This document shows, piece after piece, positions 41,530-52,000 of a stretch of 64,000 nt of DNA. The notes under the pieces were generated by a model. That model saw only the letters and a program-made list of their open reading frames with translations, had not been told where the DNA came from and did no database searches. The translations under genes and the position numbers were made by a program. Source of the stretch: UBA993 sp964485855 (GTDB lineage Bacteria; Bacillota; Dethiobacteria; DTU022). Numbering within the stretch: position 1 is the stretch's first letter; each line of letters starts with the position of its first letter. The stretch covers positions 1-64,000 of the forward strand of contig CAZAKI010000006.1 in NCBI GenBank assembly GCA_964485855.1, read 5' to 3'.

Positions 41530-43314
41530 ATGCTTCGGGCAAAAGATTTGATGATCAAACCACAACATTGCCTAAACTGCCGGGTTTCTGCTTCTGAGGC
41601 GATCAAGATTTTCTTTAATCACGGGACGCAAGTGCTTGCTGTTTATGATGAGCATCATTTTATAGGTTTAATCACTGCAGAATCAATTAGTCTTTGTTTA
41701 TACAGTGCTGGCAACCTGGAAATCAAAGCAGCTGCTGATTTAATTGTTAAGGATTGCCCTTCGGTATCGACCGAGAGCAGCTTGGAACAGATCAGATCCT
41801 CTTTACCTGGTCACAATTATTTGCTGGTCAGAAACAGGCAGGGAGGGCTGGAAGGGATTATTACCGGAACTGATCTCGCTCAACAGTTGGCAGCAAGCGC
41901 CACTGAATTAGAAAAAGAGCTGGACGCAGTAATCAATTTTTCATCTGATGAGATCCTGGTGGCCGATCAGCAGGGCAAGGTTTTAAGAGTCAATCACATT
42001 TTTGAGGAAAATTTCGGCGTAAAACTGACTTCAGTCCTGGGTAAAACAGTTGACGAGCTGGAGAAAAAGAAAATATTCTTTCCTTCCGTTACCAGGTTGG
42101 TCCTTGACAAAAAAGAGGTACAGACGGTTATACAGTCGCGCCGTGATGGCCGTAAGCTTTTAGCCACCGGCACCCCTGTATTTAATGAAGATGGTTCTAT
42201 CTTCAGGGTTGTAGTAAATACCAGGGATATTACCAGGCTAAACAACCTGAAAAACCAGTTAGAAGAATCAGAGCTGTTAAAAAACCGTTATCAGCAAGAG
42301 CTAATCGAGTTGCGACAGGGTTATCTTGGTGGTGTCAGACTAGTTGCCAAAAGCAAAGCGATGGTAGATTTAATTAGCATCGTCCGCAAAATTGCTGCCG
42401 TGGATTCTACTGTCTTGCTGACCGGAGAATCGGGAGTAGGTAAGGGTTTGATTGCTCGCTACATTCATTATAGTAGTCCCCGGTCGGTTAAGCCTTTCAC
42501 GGTAGTAAATTGTGGTGCGATTCCTGAAAATTTGCTCGAAAGCGAACTATTTGGCTATGCGGGGGGAGCATTTACAGGGGCGCTCAGGGAAGGTAAGATT
42601 GGCAAGTTGGAGTTAGCTAATGATGGCACTCTTTTTCTAGACGAAATATCAGATCTACCGCTTAATCTACAAGTCAAATTGCTCCATGTGATCCAGGAAG
42701 GGATCATTACCAGGATTGGTGGAACCAAAGAAATTAAGTTGAATTTGCGGTTCATCGCTGCCACGAATCGGGATATTGCCAGGCTGGTTGAAGAAGGTAA
42801 ATTCCGGGAAGATCTTTATTTTCGTTTAGATGTTATTCCCCTGATGGTTCCTCCACTTAGAGAGCGCCGGGAAGATATCAAGATCCTGGTTGCACAGTTT
42901 CTCGATAAGCTTAATCGGCGATACCAAAAGCAAAAAACCTTCACTCCCGAAGCGATGAAATATCTTGAAGCCTACCTGTGGCCCGGAAACGTGCGTGAAT
43001 TGGAAAATTTAATCGAAAGAATGATGATTGTGATGGATCAGGATCAAATCGGCCCGGAAAAACTGCCCCGACATCTTTTGGGAGAAGTTGGTTTACATAA
43101 AACGAATAAGCAGGCTCCTATCTATTCTGCATCCGGTGAACTTCCGCCCCTCAAAGAGACGCTTCAGAAAATGGAAAAAGAAATACTAACCGAAGCACTG
43201 AAACGCTACAAAACTACTTACCAAATTGCCGAAGCTTTAGATATTAATCAATCGACTGTTGTTCGCAAATTAAGTAAATATAATCTAGTCGAACGGCAAA
43301 CCAGGTATAAATAA
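41530..43314 (+). CDS. Sigma-54-dependent activator with CBS pair and PAS domain (PrdR-like architecture)
   Basis: This 594-residue enhancer-binding protein starts with two CBS motifs (about 1-120), then a PAS domain (about 130-240, ending VVNTRDITRLNN). The AAA+ domain has Walker A GESGVGKGLIARY near residue 298 and the sigma-54-contacting GAFTGA loop near 346. A Fis-type HTH at about 555-592 (TTYQIAEALDINQSTVVRKL) completes it. CBS domains suggest adenine-nucleotide or similar sensing. The downstream gene is preceded by a -24/-12 promoter and two identical dyads, the probable targets of this HTH. The architecture resembles regulators of amino-acid fermentation operons in Clostridia. GGGCGGGAG precedes the ATG. 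Confidence 0.93.
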   Translation: MLRAKDLMIKPQHCLNCRVSASEAIKIFFNHGTQVLAVYDEHHFIGLITAESISLCLYSAGNLEIKAAADLIVKDCPSVSTESSLEQIRSSLPGHNYLLVRNRQGGLEGIITGTDLAQQLAASATELEKELDAVINFSSDEILVADQQGKVLRVNHIFEENFGVKLTSVLGKTVDELEKKKIFFPSVTRLVLDKKEVQTVIQSRRDGRKLLATGTPVFNEDGSIFRVVVNTRDITRLNNLKNQLEESELLKNRYQQELIELRQGYLGGVRLVAKSKAMVDLISIVRKIAAVDSTVLLTGESGVGKGLIARYIHYSSPRSVKPFTVVNCGAIPENLLESELFGYAGGAFTGALREGKIGKLELANDGTLFLDEISDLPLNLQVKLLHVIQEGIITRIGGTKEIKLNLRFIAATNRDIARLVEEGKFREDLYFRLDVIPLMVPPLRERREDIKILVAQFLDKLNRRYQKQKTFTPEAMKYLEAYLWPGNVRELENLIERMMIVMDQDQIGPEKLPRHLLGEVGLHKTNKQAPIYSASGELPPLKETLQKMEKEILTEALKRYKTTYQIAEALDINQSTVVRKLSKYNLVERQTRYK

Positions 43315-43325
43315 AAACGTTATTT

Positions 43326-43360
43326 AATGCCGGAATGCATTATTAATGCAATAGCGCATT
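43326..43360 (+). promoter_or_regulatory. Tandem dyads: likely enhancer sites for the sigma-54 activator
   Basis: AATGC-N6-GCATT occurs at 43326-43341 and again at 43345-43360, with centres 19 bp apart. They lie about 120-150 bp upstream of the -24/-12 promoter, a normal distance for upstream activator sites. Confidence 0.7.
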
Positions 43361-43475
43361 ACTAATAATGTTTCTGCAGTTTTTGTCCGGATTCCCACAG
43401 CTGGAAAACCTCAGTAATTTCTTCTATGCTAAGCAATGATGATCAGGATACCGTTTTCCTTTGATTATTTGCTGT

Positions 43476-43491
43476 TGGCATTACTTTTGCT
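43476..43491 (+). promoter_or_regulatory. Sigma-54 (-24/-12) promoter of the aminotransferase-AOR operon
   Basis: TGGCAT-N5-TTGCT matches the consensus TGGCAC-N5-TTGCA/T with correct GG-to-GC spacing. It lies about 55 bases before the aminotransferase ATG and directly after the gene for a sigma-54 activator. Confidence 0.85.
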
Positions 43492-43543
43492 ATTTAATTA
43501 TAACAGCATAAAAATATTAAAAACCAGAAAGGGGTTTTAGCTA

Positions 43544-44890
43544 ATGAGCGGTAACAATGGCAAGAGTCCTGCGTTTGGGCCTGGTCCCAAATCTCAAGAT
43601 TTACTGAAAATGCGCGATGAACATGTTGCCAGGGGGATATCCTATGTTTTACCCGTTTTTATTGAAGAAGCAAATGGAGCTTTGCTCAAAGATGTTGATG
43701 GTAATGAGTATCTCGATTTCACAACCGGGATTGGGGTTCTTAACATTGGACACAATCATCCGGCTGTAATTGAGGCGATTAAAAAGCAGGCTGATCAGTA
43801 TTTACACACTTGTTTCATGGTAACCATGTATGAACCCTATGTCAGGCTAGCTGCCGGTCTAAATAAACTGGCTCCGGGTAATTTTCCCAAAAAAACGGCA
43901 TTATTTAACAGCGGTGCCGAGGCGGTTGAAAATGCTGTTAAGCTGGCCCGGCGATACACTAAAAAAACAGCCCTTGTTTCCCTTGAGTGCGCTTTTCATG
44001 GTCGAACCTTAATGACGATGACCTTAACCTCCAAAGTCAGGCCTTATAAATACGGATTCGGTCCTTTTGCTCCCGATGTCTATAAGATCCCTTCTCCCTA
44101 TTGCTATCGCTGCCGTTTTGGCTTAAATTATCCGGATTGTAATCTAAAATGCGCTCGCTACCTGGAACAATTTTTTGCGGTAGAATGCACTGCTGATCAT
44201 GTTGCAGCGGTGATTGCCGAACCGATCCAGGGTGAAGGCGGCTTTATTGTCCCCCCTGCTGATTACTTTAAAGTTCTGCATGAAATTTGTCGCAATAATG
44301 ATGTTCTGTTAATCATTGATGAAATTCAGGCTGGTTTTTACAGGACGGGAGAACCCTTGGCCAGCTTCCATTTCGGGGTTGATCCTGATCTAATTACAAT
44401 GGCAAAATCGCTGGGTGGCGGAGTGCCGATTAGCGCGGTCACCGGCAGAGCCGAAATTATGGATGCAGCAGGTCCAGGTGAAATTGGTGGTACCTATGGG
44501 GGCAACCCACTTGCCTGTTCCGCTGCTCTTGCTGTACTCGAAGCGACAGAAAAAGAAAATATTGCCGAGCGGGCTAAAGAAACCGGTCGTCTTGCCGCCG
44601 CCAGGCTGGACCAGATGGCTGAAAAATACAAGCTCATCGGGGAACATCGCGGTCTGGGGGCGATGAGAGCGCTTGAACTGGTTAAAGATCGCCAGACAAA
44701 AGAACCTGCTCCGGAAGCGGCCAAAAAGATTATCAAGCGTTGCCATGAAAACGGTTTAGTGATTATCACTTCAGGGATATTCAGCAATGTGATTCGCCTG
44801 CTGATGCCGGTTAACATTCCGGTAGAACAGCTTAATAAAGGGATGGATATTCTTGAAAGGGCACTGGCTGCCGAAGAGGGAGGTAACTAA
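43544..44890 (+). CDS. Class III aminotransferase, 4-aminobutyrate/omega-amino-acid type
   Basis: This 448-residue fold-type I PLP enzyme has LTFTGxx-like N-terminal elements (YLDFTTGIGVLNIGHNHP), GAEAVENAVKLAR, the HGRTLMTMTLT segment, LIIDEIQAGFYRTG and the Schiff-base Lys in TMAKSLGGG. The insert PYCYRCRFGLNYPDCNLKC is common in clostridial and archaeal GABA-aminotransferase-like enzymes. It should move an omega- or alpha-amino group to 2-oxoglutarate or pyruvate, leaving an aldehyde or semialdehyde. The next gene is an aldehyde:ferredoxin oxidoreductase three bases downstream, so that aldehyde is its likely substrate. AAAGGGG precedes the ATG. Confidence 0.9.
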   Translation: MSGNNGKSPAFGPGPKSQDLLKMRDEHVARGISYVLPVFIEEANGALLKDVDGNEYLDFTTGIGVLNIGHNHPAVIEAIKKQADQYLHTCFMVTMYEPYVRLAAGLNKLAPGNFPKKTALFNSGAEAVENAVKLARRYTKKTALVSLECAFHGRTLMTMTLTSKVRPYKYGFGPFAPDVYKIPSPYCYRCRFGLNYPDCNLKCARYLEQFFAVECTADHVAAVIAEPIQGEGGFIVPPADYFKVLHEICRNNDVLLIIDEIQAGFYRTGEPLASFHFGVDPDLITMAKSLGGGVPISAVTGRAEIMDAAGPGEIGGTYGGNPLACSAALAVLEATEKENIAERAKETGRLAAARLDQMAEKYKLIGEHRGLGAMRALELVKDRQTKEPAPEAAKKIIKRCHENGLVIITSGIFSNVIRLLMPVNIPVEQLNKGMDILERALAAEEGGN

Positions 44891-44893
44891 TAT

Positions 44894-46657
44894 TTGTATT
44901 CAACATTCGGAAAGCTCCTGCTAATTGATTTAACTAAAGCTGACATTGTTGAGAAAGAGCTGGAGGAAGATATATTTCAAAAGTACCTTGGCGGTAAAGG
45001 TCTTGGCAGTTACCTGCTGATGAAAATGTTGCCCCCGGGTACTGATCCACTGGCGCCGGAGAATGTCTTGATTTTTACAACAGGTCCGGCAGCTGATACC
45101 ACTCTGGCTCCTGCTTCCCGTTTTGGGGTTTTTAGTAAGTCACCGGCTACCGGTTTCTATTCGGAATCGTACAGCGGCGGACACCTGCCTCCTGTCATGA
45201 AAAGAACCGGCTATGATGCCATTGTTATTACCGGTGCAGCTGAACATCCCTGTTATATCTCTATATCTGAAGAGGGCGTTAATTTTTATGATGCCAATGG
45301 AATCTGGGGTCAAGAATCATATCCCGCAGAAGAAGAGATCATCAAGGCCGTAGGGATTAAAGGTGCACAGGCCCTGGTAATTGGGCCGGCCGGGGAAAAG
45401 AAATTGCCTTTTGCCTGCATCAAGAATAATCGCTGGCGCAGCGCCGGAAGGACCGGCCTGGGTGCAGTTATGGGTTCGAAGCATCTTAAGGGAATAGTAT
45501 TCAGCGGCAGTGCTAAAGTAGCGCCTTTTGACGAAGAAGCGTTAAATACCTGGAGCCGTAATTTTTTCCAGCGCTATAAAGATTCACCCGAAGCAAGACT
45601 TTATCAAGAGAAGGGCACCCCTGCCCTGGTTGCCGTAACAAATAGCAGCGGTTGTTTTCCAACCCGTTACTGGTCTGCCGGTAAGCTTGAAGGTTGGGAG
45701 AAGATCAGCGCAGATTATATGCAGGAAAAAATGGCTGTAAAATCGAGGGGCTGCTACCGGTGTTTCTTTGCCTGTGGTAAACTGACTACGGTTAAGGAAG
45801 GCAGGCACCTGGGGCTTAAGGTTGAAGGTCCTGAGTTTGAAACCATTTATGCTTTTGGCGGACTCTGCTGTTTGCCGCAAATGGAAGAGATCCTTTACTT
45901 AAATGATCTCTGTGACCGTTGGGGTATCGATACAATAAGTGCCGGTAATATATCTGCTTTTGCGATCGAAGCTGGCTTGCGCGGCAAACTTGACAATCCG
46001 CCCAGATACGGAGACGCTGACTCTATAGCAGGTTTTTTGGAACAGGTAGTTGAAGGTAAGGGTGACGGTAAACTTTTTGCCGGTGGCCTTAAAGAGGCAG
46101 CCAGACTCCTTGAGATGGAAGATTTTGCAATTCACGTCAAGGGGCTTGAACCTGCCGGTTATGACCCCAGGGTTTTAAAAGGGATGGGACTTGCTTATGC
46201 CACATCGGATCGGGGTGCCTGTCACCTAAGAGCTACCTTTTATAAACCGGAATTGAGCGGGATGATTGATCCGGGGCAGATAAAAGGTAAAGCCAGGATG
46301 TTTATTGATTATGAAGATCGCTTAAATATCTATGACTGTTTAATATTTTGCCGATTTTATCGCGATCTTATCCATTGGGAGCAGTTGATAGAAATTCTTT
46401 ACCTGCTTACCGGCAATCGATACAGCTTAGCTGATTTACACAGCTTTGCATCAAGAATTCAAACCCTGACCAGGCTATTTAACTATCGCGAAGGAGCTAC
46501 GAGGGCTGATGATCTTTTACCGCGTAGACTGGTGACGGAAGCCATTAATGATGGTGAAAATCTAATCAGCCAGGAAGAACTGGAGCATATGTTGCAAGAT
46601 TATTACCTGCTGCATGGTTGGGATCAAAATGGTGTTCCGCCATTGAAGCAGTTCTGA
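44894..46657 (+). CDS. Aldehyde:ferredoxin oxidoreductase family protein (tungstopterin)
   Basis: AOR enzymes oxidise aldehydes to carboxylic acids using a tungsten bis-pterin and a [4Fe-4S] cluster. This 587-residue member has KYLGGKGLGSYLL, TGPAADTTLAPASRFGVFSKSP and YSGGHLPPVMKRTGYDAIVI in domain 1. The cluster ligands are CYRCFFAC near residue 286 and a late Cys in DCLIFCRF near residue 482. The start is TTG with GAGGGAGG upstream. It is sandwiched between an aminotransferase and NADH-dehydrogenase-like subunits. The electrons may therefore go to both NAD and ferredoxin, as in AOR-type enzymes reported with bifurcating partner subunits. Confidence 0.92.
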   Translation: MYSTFGKLLLIDLTKADIVEKELEEDIFQKYLGGKGLGSYLLMKMLPPGTDPLAPENVLIFTTGPAADTTLAPASRFGVFSKSPATGFYSESYSGGHLPPVMKRTGYDAIVITGAAEHPCYISISEEGVNFYDANGIWGQESYPAEEEIIKAVGIKGAQALVIGPAGEKKLPFACIKNNRWRSAGRTGLGAVMGSKHLKGIVFSGSAKVAPFDEEALNTWSRNFFQRYKDSPEARLYQEKGTPALVAVTNSSGCFPTRYWSAGKLEGWEKISADYMQEKMAVKSRGCYRCFFACGKLTTVKEGRHLGLKVEGPEFETIYAFGGLCCLPQMEEILYLNDLCDRWGIDTISAGNISAFAIEAGLRGKLDNPPRYGDADSIAGFLEQVVEGKGDGKLFAGGLKEAARLLEMEDFAIHVKGLEPAGYDPRVLKGMGLAYATSDRGACHLRATFYKPELSGMIDPGQIKGKARMFIDYEDRLNIYDCLIFCRFYRDLIHWEQLIEILYLLTGNRYSLADLHSFASRIQTLTRLFNYREGATRADDLLPRRLVTEAINDGENLISQEELEHMLQDYYLLHGWDQNGVPPLKQF

Positions 46658-46708
46658 TCAATGATTTACTGTTTATGAATCTAAGCTTGAAATAAGGAGA
46701 ATTGTTCT

Positions 46709-47257
46709 ATGAAACAGGCTACAGCTACTGATTTAAAAGTGTTAGCGCAGGAACACCCGGTTTTTGCCGTCAAAGAAATTGTTGAAAAGCATATTAAAAG
46801 CAAAGGGGCGGCAATACCGATTCTGCAGGAGATTCAAAATGTTTTCGGCTATATTTCACCGGAACTGCTGCAGAGAGCCGGAGAATTTTCTGGTATTCCG
46901 GTAAACGAACTTTACAGTATCGTTACATTTTATGCCCAGTTCAGGTTGGAACCGATTGGAGAGCATCTGATCCAAGTTTGCCATGGGACAGCCTGCCACT
47001 TAGCCGGTGCGGAACGAATCACTGAGTCAATTCAGTTCGAAACGAAAGCCGGTCCGGGGAAAACCAGCGATGACGGTCTGTTTACAATGGAAAAGGTAGC
47101 CTGCCTCGGCTGCTGCAGTCTGGCACCGGTACTGACCATTGACGAGGAAACTTATGGACAGCTTTCTCCCGAGAAAGTTCGTAAAATTATCAAGGATGTG
47201 CGACGGAAAAACCCTGAGCAATCTGCTTCAAAGGGGGATAATGAAAGTGCAGGATAA
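46709..47257 (+). CDS. NuoE-like [2Fe-2S] subunit (HndA/HydC type)
   Basis: This 182-residue thioredoxin-like ferredoxin has four cluster ligands in CHGTAC and CLGCC (C-x4-C and C-x3-C). YISPELLQRAGEFSGIPVNELYSIVTFYAQF is the conserved helical start. NuoE-type subunits pass electrons to the flavin subunit encoded next. AAGGAGA precedes the ATG. The 3' end overlaps the start of the NuoF-like gene by 17 bases, showing coupled translation. The N-terminal extension of about 25 residues and basic C-terminal tail have no assigned role. Confidence 0.93.
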   Translation: MKQATATDLKVLAQEHPVFAVKEIVEKHIKSKGAAIPILQEIQNVFGYISPELLQRAGEFSGIPVNELYSIVTFYAQFRLEPIGEHLIQVCHGTACHLAGAERITESIQFETKAGPGKTSDDGLFTMEKVACLGCCSLAPVLTIDEETYGQLSPEKVRKIIKDVRRKNPEQSASKGDNESAG

Positions 47258-49043
47258 ACAGTATAGGGTCAAAGTTGGCCTTGCAACCTGCGGGATTGCC
47301 GGCGGAGCAGCTAAAGTTTATCAAATTTTAAAAGATCGCCTGCAAGACAGCGGGATTGAAGTGGAACGAACCGGTTGTATCGGGATGTGCTACAATGAAC
47401 CGCTGGTCGAGGTAATTGAAGCTGACGGCCAAAGTTATCTTTATGGAAATTTAGAGCCGGAAGACAGCTTGCGTATTGTCGATGAGCATATCGAAAAAGG
47501 CAAACCGGTAAGAGATTTGCTTGTGCTTGGTCGAAGTGCTGAAACCGATGATCAGACTTTTTTAGAGAAACAACATCGAATTTTGCTTAAAAATTGCGGC
47601 CATATCGATCCAGAAGAAATTCAAAGTTACATCGATGCCGATGGTTACAAAGGTTTAAGAAGAGCCCTGGAGCAAATGACTCCGGAAGCAGTAATCGAAG
47701 AAATAAAGCAATCCGGGTTAAGAGGCAGAGGTGGTGCAGGTTTCCCAACGCATCTGAAATGGAGCCTGACCCGTCAAGCCGAGGGGACCCAGAAGTACAT
47801 TGTTTGCAATGCAGACGAGGGTGACCCTGGTGCTTTTATGGATCGCAGTGTTCTTGAAGGTGATACACACAGCGTGTTGGAGGGAATGCTAATTGCCGGG
47901 TACGCCATCGGTGCCTCGGTCGGCTATGTATATATCAGGGCCGAATATCCGCTGGCCATTCGCCGCTTAAAGATTGCCATCGGGCAGGCTGAAGAAAGAG
48001 GCTTACTTGGTAAAAATATTCTTGGTTCCAACTATAATTTTGAAATATTTATCCGGGAAGGAGCCGGAGCTTTTGTTTGTGGCGAGGAAACAGCTCTTTT
48101 AATGTCGATTGAGGGGAAAAGAGGGATGCCTCGCTTTCGGCCGCCGTTTCCGGCTCAAAAAGGTCTTTTTGGTTGTCCCACATCGATCAATAATGTTGAA
48201 ACATTTGCCAATGTGCCCCGCATACTGCATCTGGGGGCTTCGGCCTACAATCAGCTTGGGACCGAGGAGAGCAAGGGGACCAAGGTTTTTGCCCTGGCGG
48301 GAAAAATCAGGCGGGGTGGTTTAATCGAGATTCCAATGGGCACAACCATCAATGAAATAGTATTCGATATTGGAGGAGGAATTTCAACCGGAAAACCGTT
48401 TAAGGCAATCCAAACCGGTGGTCCTTCCGGTGGCTGTATCCCAGCGGAGTTGGGCGATACTCCCGTTGATTACGAATCGCTTAAAAAGATTGGGGCGATC
48501 ATGGGTTCCGGTGGTCTGCTGGTGATGGATGAAGAAACCTGTATGGTTGATGTTGCCAGGTATTTTCTCTCATTCACCAGGGAAGAATCTTGTGGCAAGT
48601 GTACCTTTTGCCGGGCCGGTACAAACCAGATGTTAAAGATTTTAGAGCGCATCTCAGAGGGTAAGGGACGGGAAGAAGATGTCGATTTGTTGATCGAATT
48701 GGCTGAAAAGATTAAAGCCGGCTCTCTTTGTGGTCTTGGACAGACAGCGCCAAACCCGGTTCTGACCACTATTAAATATTTTCGAAATGAATATGATGCC
48801 CATGTTAAGGAAAAGTACTGCCCAGCCAAAAAATGTAAGGCTCTGATTACCTATGAAATTAATCCGGAAGCCTGCACCGGTTGTACTCTATGCGCCAGAA
48901 ATTGTCCGGTTGATGCTATTTCTGGCATCAAAAAGGAAGCACACGTTATTGATCAGACAATCTGTATACGTTGCGGTCTTTGCATCAACAGTTGTAAATT
49001 TGATGCTGTAAATGTAAATTCGAAACCGAAGCAGCCTGTATAA
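47241..49043 (+). CDS. NuoF-like NADH-binding flavoprotein subunit (HndC/HydB type)
   Basis: This 600-residue subunit oxidises or reduces NAD(H) at FMN and carries iron-sulfur clusters. In order: an N-terminal thioredoxin-like domain with Cys at TCGIAG and GCIGMC; the 51-kDa FMN/NADH core with RGRGGAGFPTHLKW near residue 160; an SLBB domain; a [4Fe-4S] motif ESCGKCTFCRAGT near 450; and a C-terminal two-cluster ferredoxin (CTGCTLCARNCP and CIRCGLCINSCK, about 544-590). This set is typical of bifurcating hydrogenases and related complexes. The ATG at 47241 has AAGGGGG upstream; the frame is open further upstream inside the NuoE-like gene. Confidence 0.94.
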   Translation: MKVQDKQYRVKVGLATCGIAGGAAKVYQILKDRLQDSGIEVERTGCIGMCYNEPLVEVIEADGQSYLYGNLEPEDSLRIVDEHIEKGKPVRDLLVLGRSAETDDQTFLEKQHRILLKNCGHIDPEEIQSYIDADGYKGLRRALEQMTPEAVIEEIKQSGLRGRGGAGFPTHLKWSLTRQAEGTQKYIVCNADEGDPGAFMDRSVLEGDTHSVLEGMLIAGYAIGASVGYVYIRAEYPLAIRRLKIAIGQAEERGLLGKNILGSNYNFEIFIREGAGAFVCGEETALLMSIEGKRGMPRFRPPFPAQKGLFGCPTSINNVETFANVPRILHLGASAYNQLGTEESKGTKVFALAGKIRRGGLIEIPMGTTINEIVFDIGGGISTGKPFKAIQTGGPSGGCIPAELGDTPVDYESLKKIGAIMGSGGLLVMDEETCMVDVARYFLSFTREESCGKCTFCRAGTNQMLKILERISEGKGREEDVDLLIELAEKIKAGSLCGLGQTAPNPVLTTIKYFRNEYDAHVKEKYCPAKKCKALITYEINPEACTGCTLCARNCPVDAISGIKKEAHVIDQTICIRCGLCINSCKFDAVNVNSKPKQPV

Positions 49044-49090
49044 GCGCCAGTGGGTCCTTGCTTCTTGATTATTAATATGGAGGATTAAAT

Positions 49091-52000
49091 ATGCCCAAGG
49101 TAGAGATCACCATTAACGGGAAAAAAATAATGGCTGAAAAAGGCAGTAACCTGCTTGAAACAGCCTTGCAGAATGGAATTGATATTCCCCACCTTTGTTA
49201 TGATCCGCGGATTAAACCGTTTGGATCTTGCCGCCTCTGTTTTGTTGACACTGGTGGACCAAGAGGACCGGTTGCTGCTTGCGGAACCGTGGTGGAAGAA
49301 GGTATGAATGTAGTAACTGATAACGAATCATTGTATGAACTGCGTAAAACTGCTCTGGAACTTTTACTTTCAGAACATTGCGGTGATTGTATTGCTCCCT
49401 GTCAAGAAGCCTGTCCTGCCCATATCGATATCCAGGGTTACATTGCCCTGCTCGACAGGAAAGAATATAAGAAGGCAGCCGATTTAATCAAAGAAAAGAT
49501 GCCTTTACCTTCAATCTGCGGTCGTGTTTGTCCGCGATTTTGCGAAGATCAATGCAGGAGAAACATGATTGATGATCCGGTTAACATCTGCGACCTGAAA
49601 AGATTTGCCGGAGATTATGACTTGGAAATGATTGATTCCTACAAAACAGATGCTGCTGCTGATAGTGGTAAAAAAGTAGCAGTGGTTGGTGGTGGGCCGG
49701 CGGGTTTGACTGCTGCGTACTACCTGGCTTTGAAAGGCCACCAGGTGACCTTATATGATCGTGGTCCAAAGCTTGGCGGAATGTTGCGCTATGGTATCCC
49801 TGAATACCGCCTGCCGAAAGCGCTGCTTGACCGGGAGATTAACCTGATAGCCGGACTCTGCCGGGAGGTCCGCTTGGGAGAAGTATTTGGAAAAGATTTT
49901 ACCATTGATGATCTAACTGATCAATACGATGCCGTCTTCCTTGGTTTAGGCTGTCAGTCAGCCCAGGGGATGGGTCTCGAAGGAGAAGATCGGCCTGGTA
50001 TCCTCAAAGGGATTGATTTTTTACGCTGTGTGGCCGAAGGTAATCCTCCGGTCCTGGGCAAAAAAGTGGCGGTTGTCGGTGGCGGCAATACGGCAATGGA
50101 TGCCGCCAGAACAGCGCTTCGTTTAGGGGCAGAAGAAGTTCATTTAATCTACAGGCGCAGCCGCAATGAAATGCCGGCAGCCCTCATAGAAATCGAAGAA
50201 GCAGAAGAAGAAGGTATTAAATTTGATTACCTGACCAACCCGGTCTCGGTTTTGGGCACCGACTGTGTTATGGGTGTAGAATGTGTGCAGATGGAGTTGG
50301 GTGAACCCGATGAAAGTGGTCGTTGTCGTCCCTTGGCAGTTGAAGGATCAGAGTTCAAACTTGAAGTCGATAATGTGATCATGGCGATCGGACAAACACT
50401 GGATCAGGAAAGTACCTGTTCATGCAATCTCGAGCTAAAAGGAAAAACGATGGCCGCCTGCTCTGATACCGGTCAAACTTCTGTTGAAAAAGTATTTGCC
50501 GCCGGGGATGCTGTAACCGGTCCGGCTACAGTTGTTGAAGCCGTTGGGGCAGCAAGGAAAACTGCACTGGCCATGGACCGATACCTTCAGGGTCAAATGG
50601 TTGAATCTGAACCGCACATCTACAATTGCTCGATGGGCCGGCTTGACCAGCTTGATCCCGATGATTTTTCTGAATATCCGAAAGAAGAGCGTTTGCCGGT
50701 GCACCATCTAGCCCCGGAAGAGCGCAAGAAAAGTTTTGCAGAATATAACCAGGGGTTGAGTGAAGAAGATGTTGTCAAAGAAACAAAGCGCTGCCTTTCC
50801 TGCGGTTGTCAGGATGTTTTTGAGTGTTCCTTACGCCGATTGGCTACTGATCTCAACCTCGATAACGAACGGTTGGGGACAGAAAAGAAAAGATATCCCA
50901 TCAGGAAAGATCACCCCTTTATTGTGCATGATCCCAACAAATGCGTGCTTTGTGCGAACTGTGTCCGTATTTGCCATGAAGTTCAGGGGGCTAATGCACT
51001 CTGCTTGGTTAATCGCGGTTATGATACGCTAGTCAGTCCAACTTTACAGCTGCCTCTAAATGAGACTACCTGTGAATCTTGTGGACAGTGTGTATCGGCT
51101 TGTCCTACCGGGGCTCTTACCGCAAAAGGCTATTTCTCCAAACCCGGTCCCTGGTTTCCCGATCGAGTGGTTGAAAGTACCTGCACACGTTGTGGGATCG
51201 GCTGCCGCATCGAGTTGAATGTAGTGGCGAACAGGGTAACAGCGATAAATTCTCCTTTGCGTCAGGATCTAAATGATGGCAATTTGTGTCTTAGAGGTCG
51301 ATATGAGTCGCTTTTTGCTCAAGACACCGATCGGATCCTGAAACCATTTGTCAATTTTGACGGACAAAAAAAACAAGAAATAAAATGGCCGGAAGCATTA
51401 GAAAGGGCCGCTTCCGGATTGTTACAGGTTAAAAAAGAATCTGGTCCGGAAAATATTGCTGTTGTTATCTCATCATCCCTGTGTAACGAAGAGATGATCC
51501 TGGCCCAGAAATTAGCTACAGAGCTTATTGGGACAGATCAGTTTTACGCAACGGGGTTACCTTTGTCAGCAGCAAATAAAAGCATTAAATCTTTGTCTTA
51601 CAAAAATATTGCTGAAAGCGATTTTATCCTGGTAATTGATGCCGACCTGCCTGAAGATTATCCGATTGTGGCTCAAAAAATACGTAAGGCCCTGAGTCAA
51701 GATGCAAAACTTGCTTTTATTGGGACGGAAGTAAATCGTTTGTTTAAAGATGCAGATGTTTCTGTGCTTTACAGCCCGGGGAAACTTAAGGCAATATTAA
51801 AAGTGTTGCTGTACTATGAAAGTGGCAAAGAAAAAGTCCTTTCACTCAGTGATGCTGAGATTACTGCAGCTTTAGCCTCTTTGCCCCAGGATCTTTCTGA
51901 TAATCCGGCTGTTTTGGTGCAGATAGCCTCTTTATTCTTAAATTCAAACAAGCCGGTAATCGTTGTTGATGGAGATAAAACCGGCAGCGAAACATATGAC

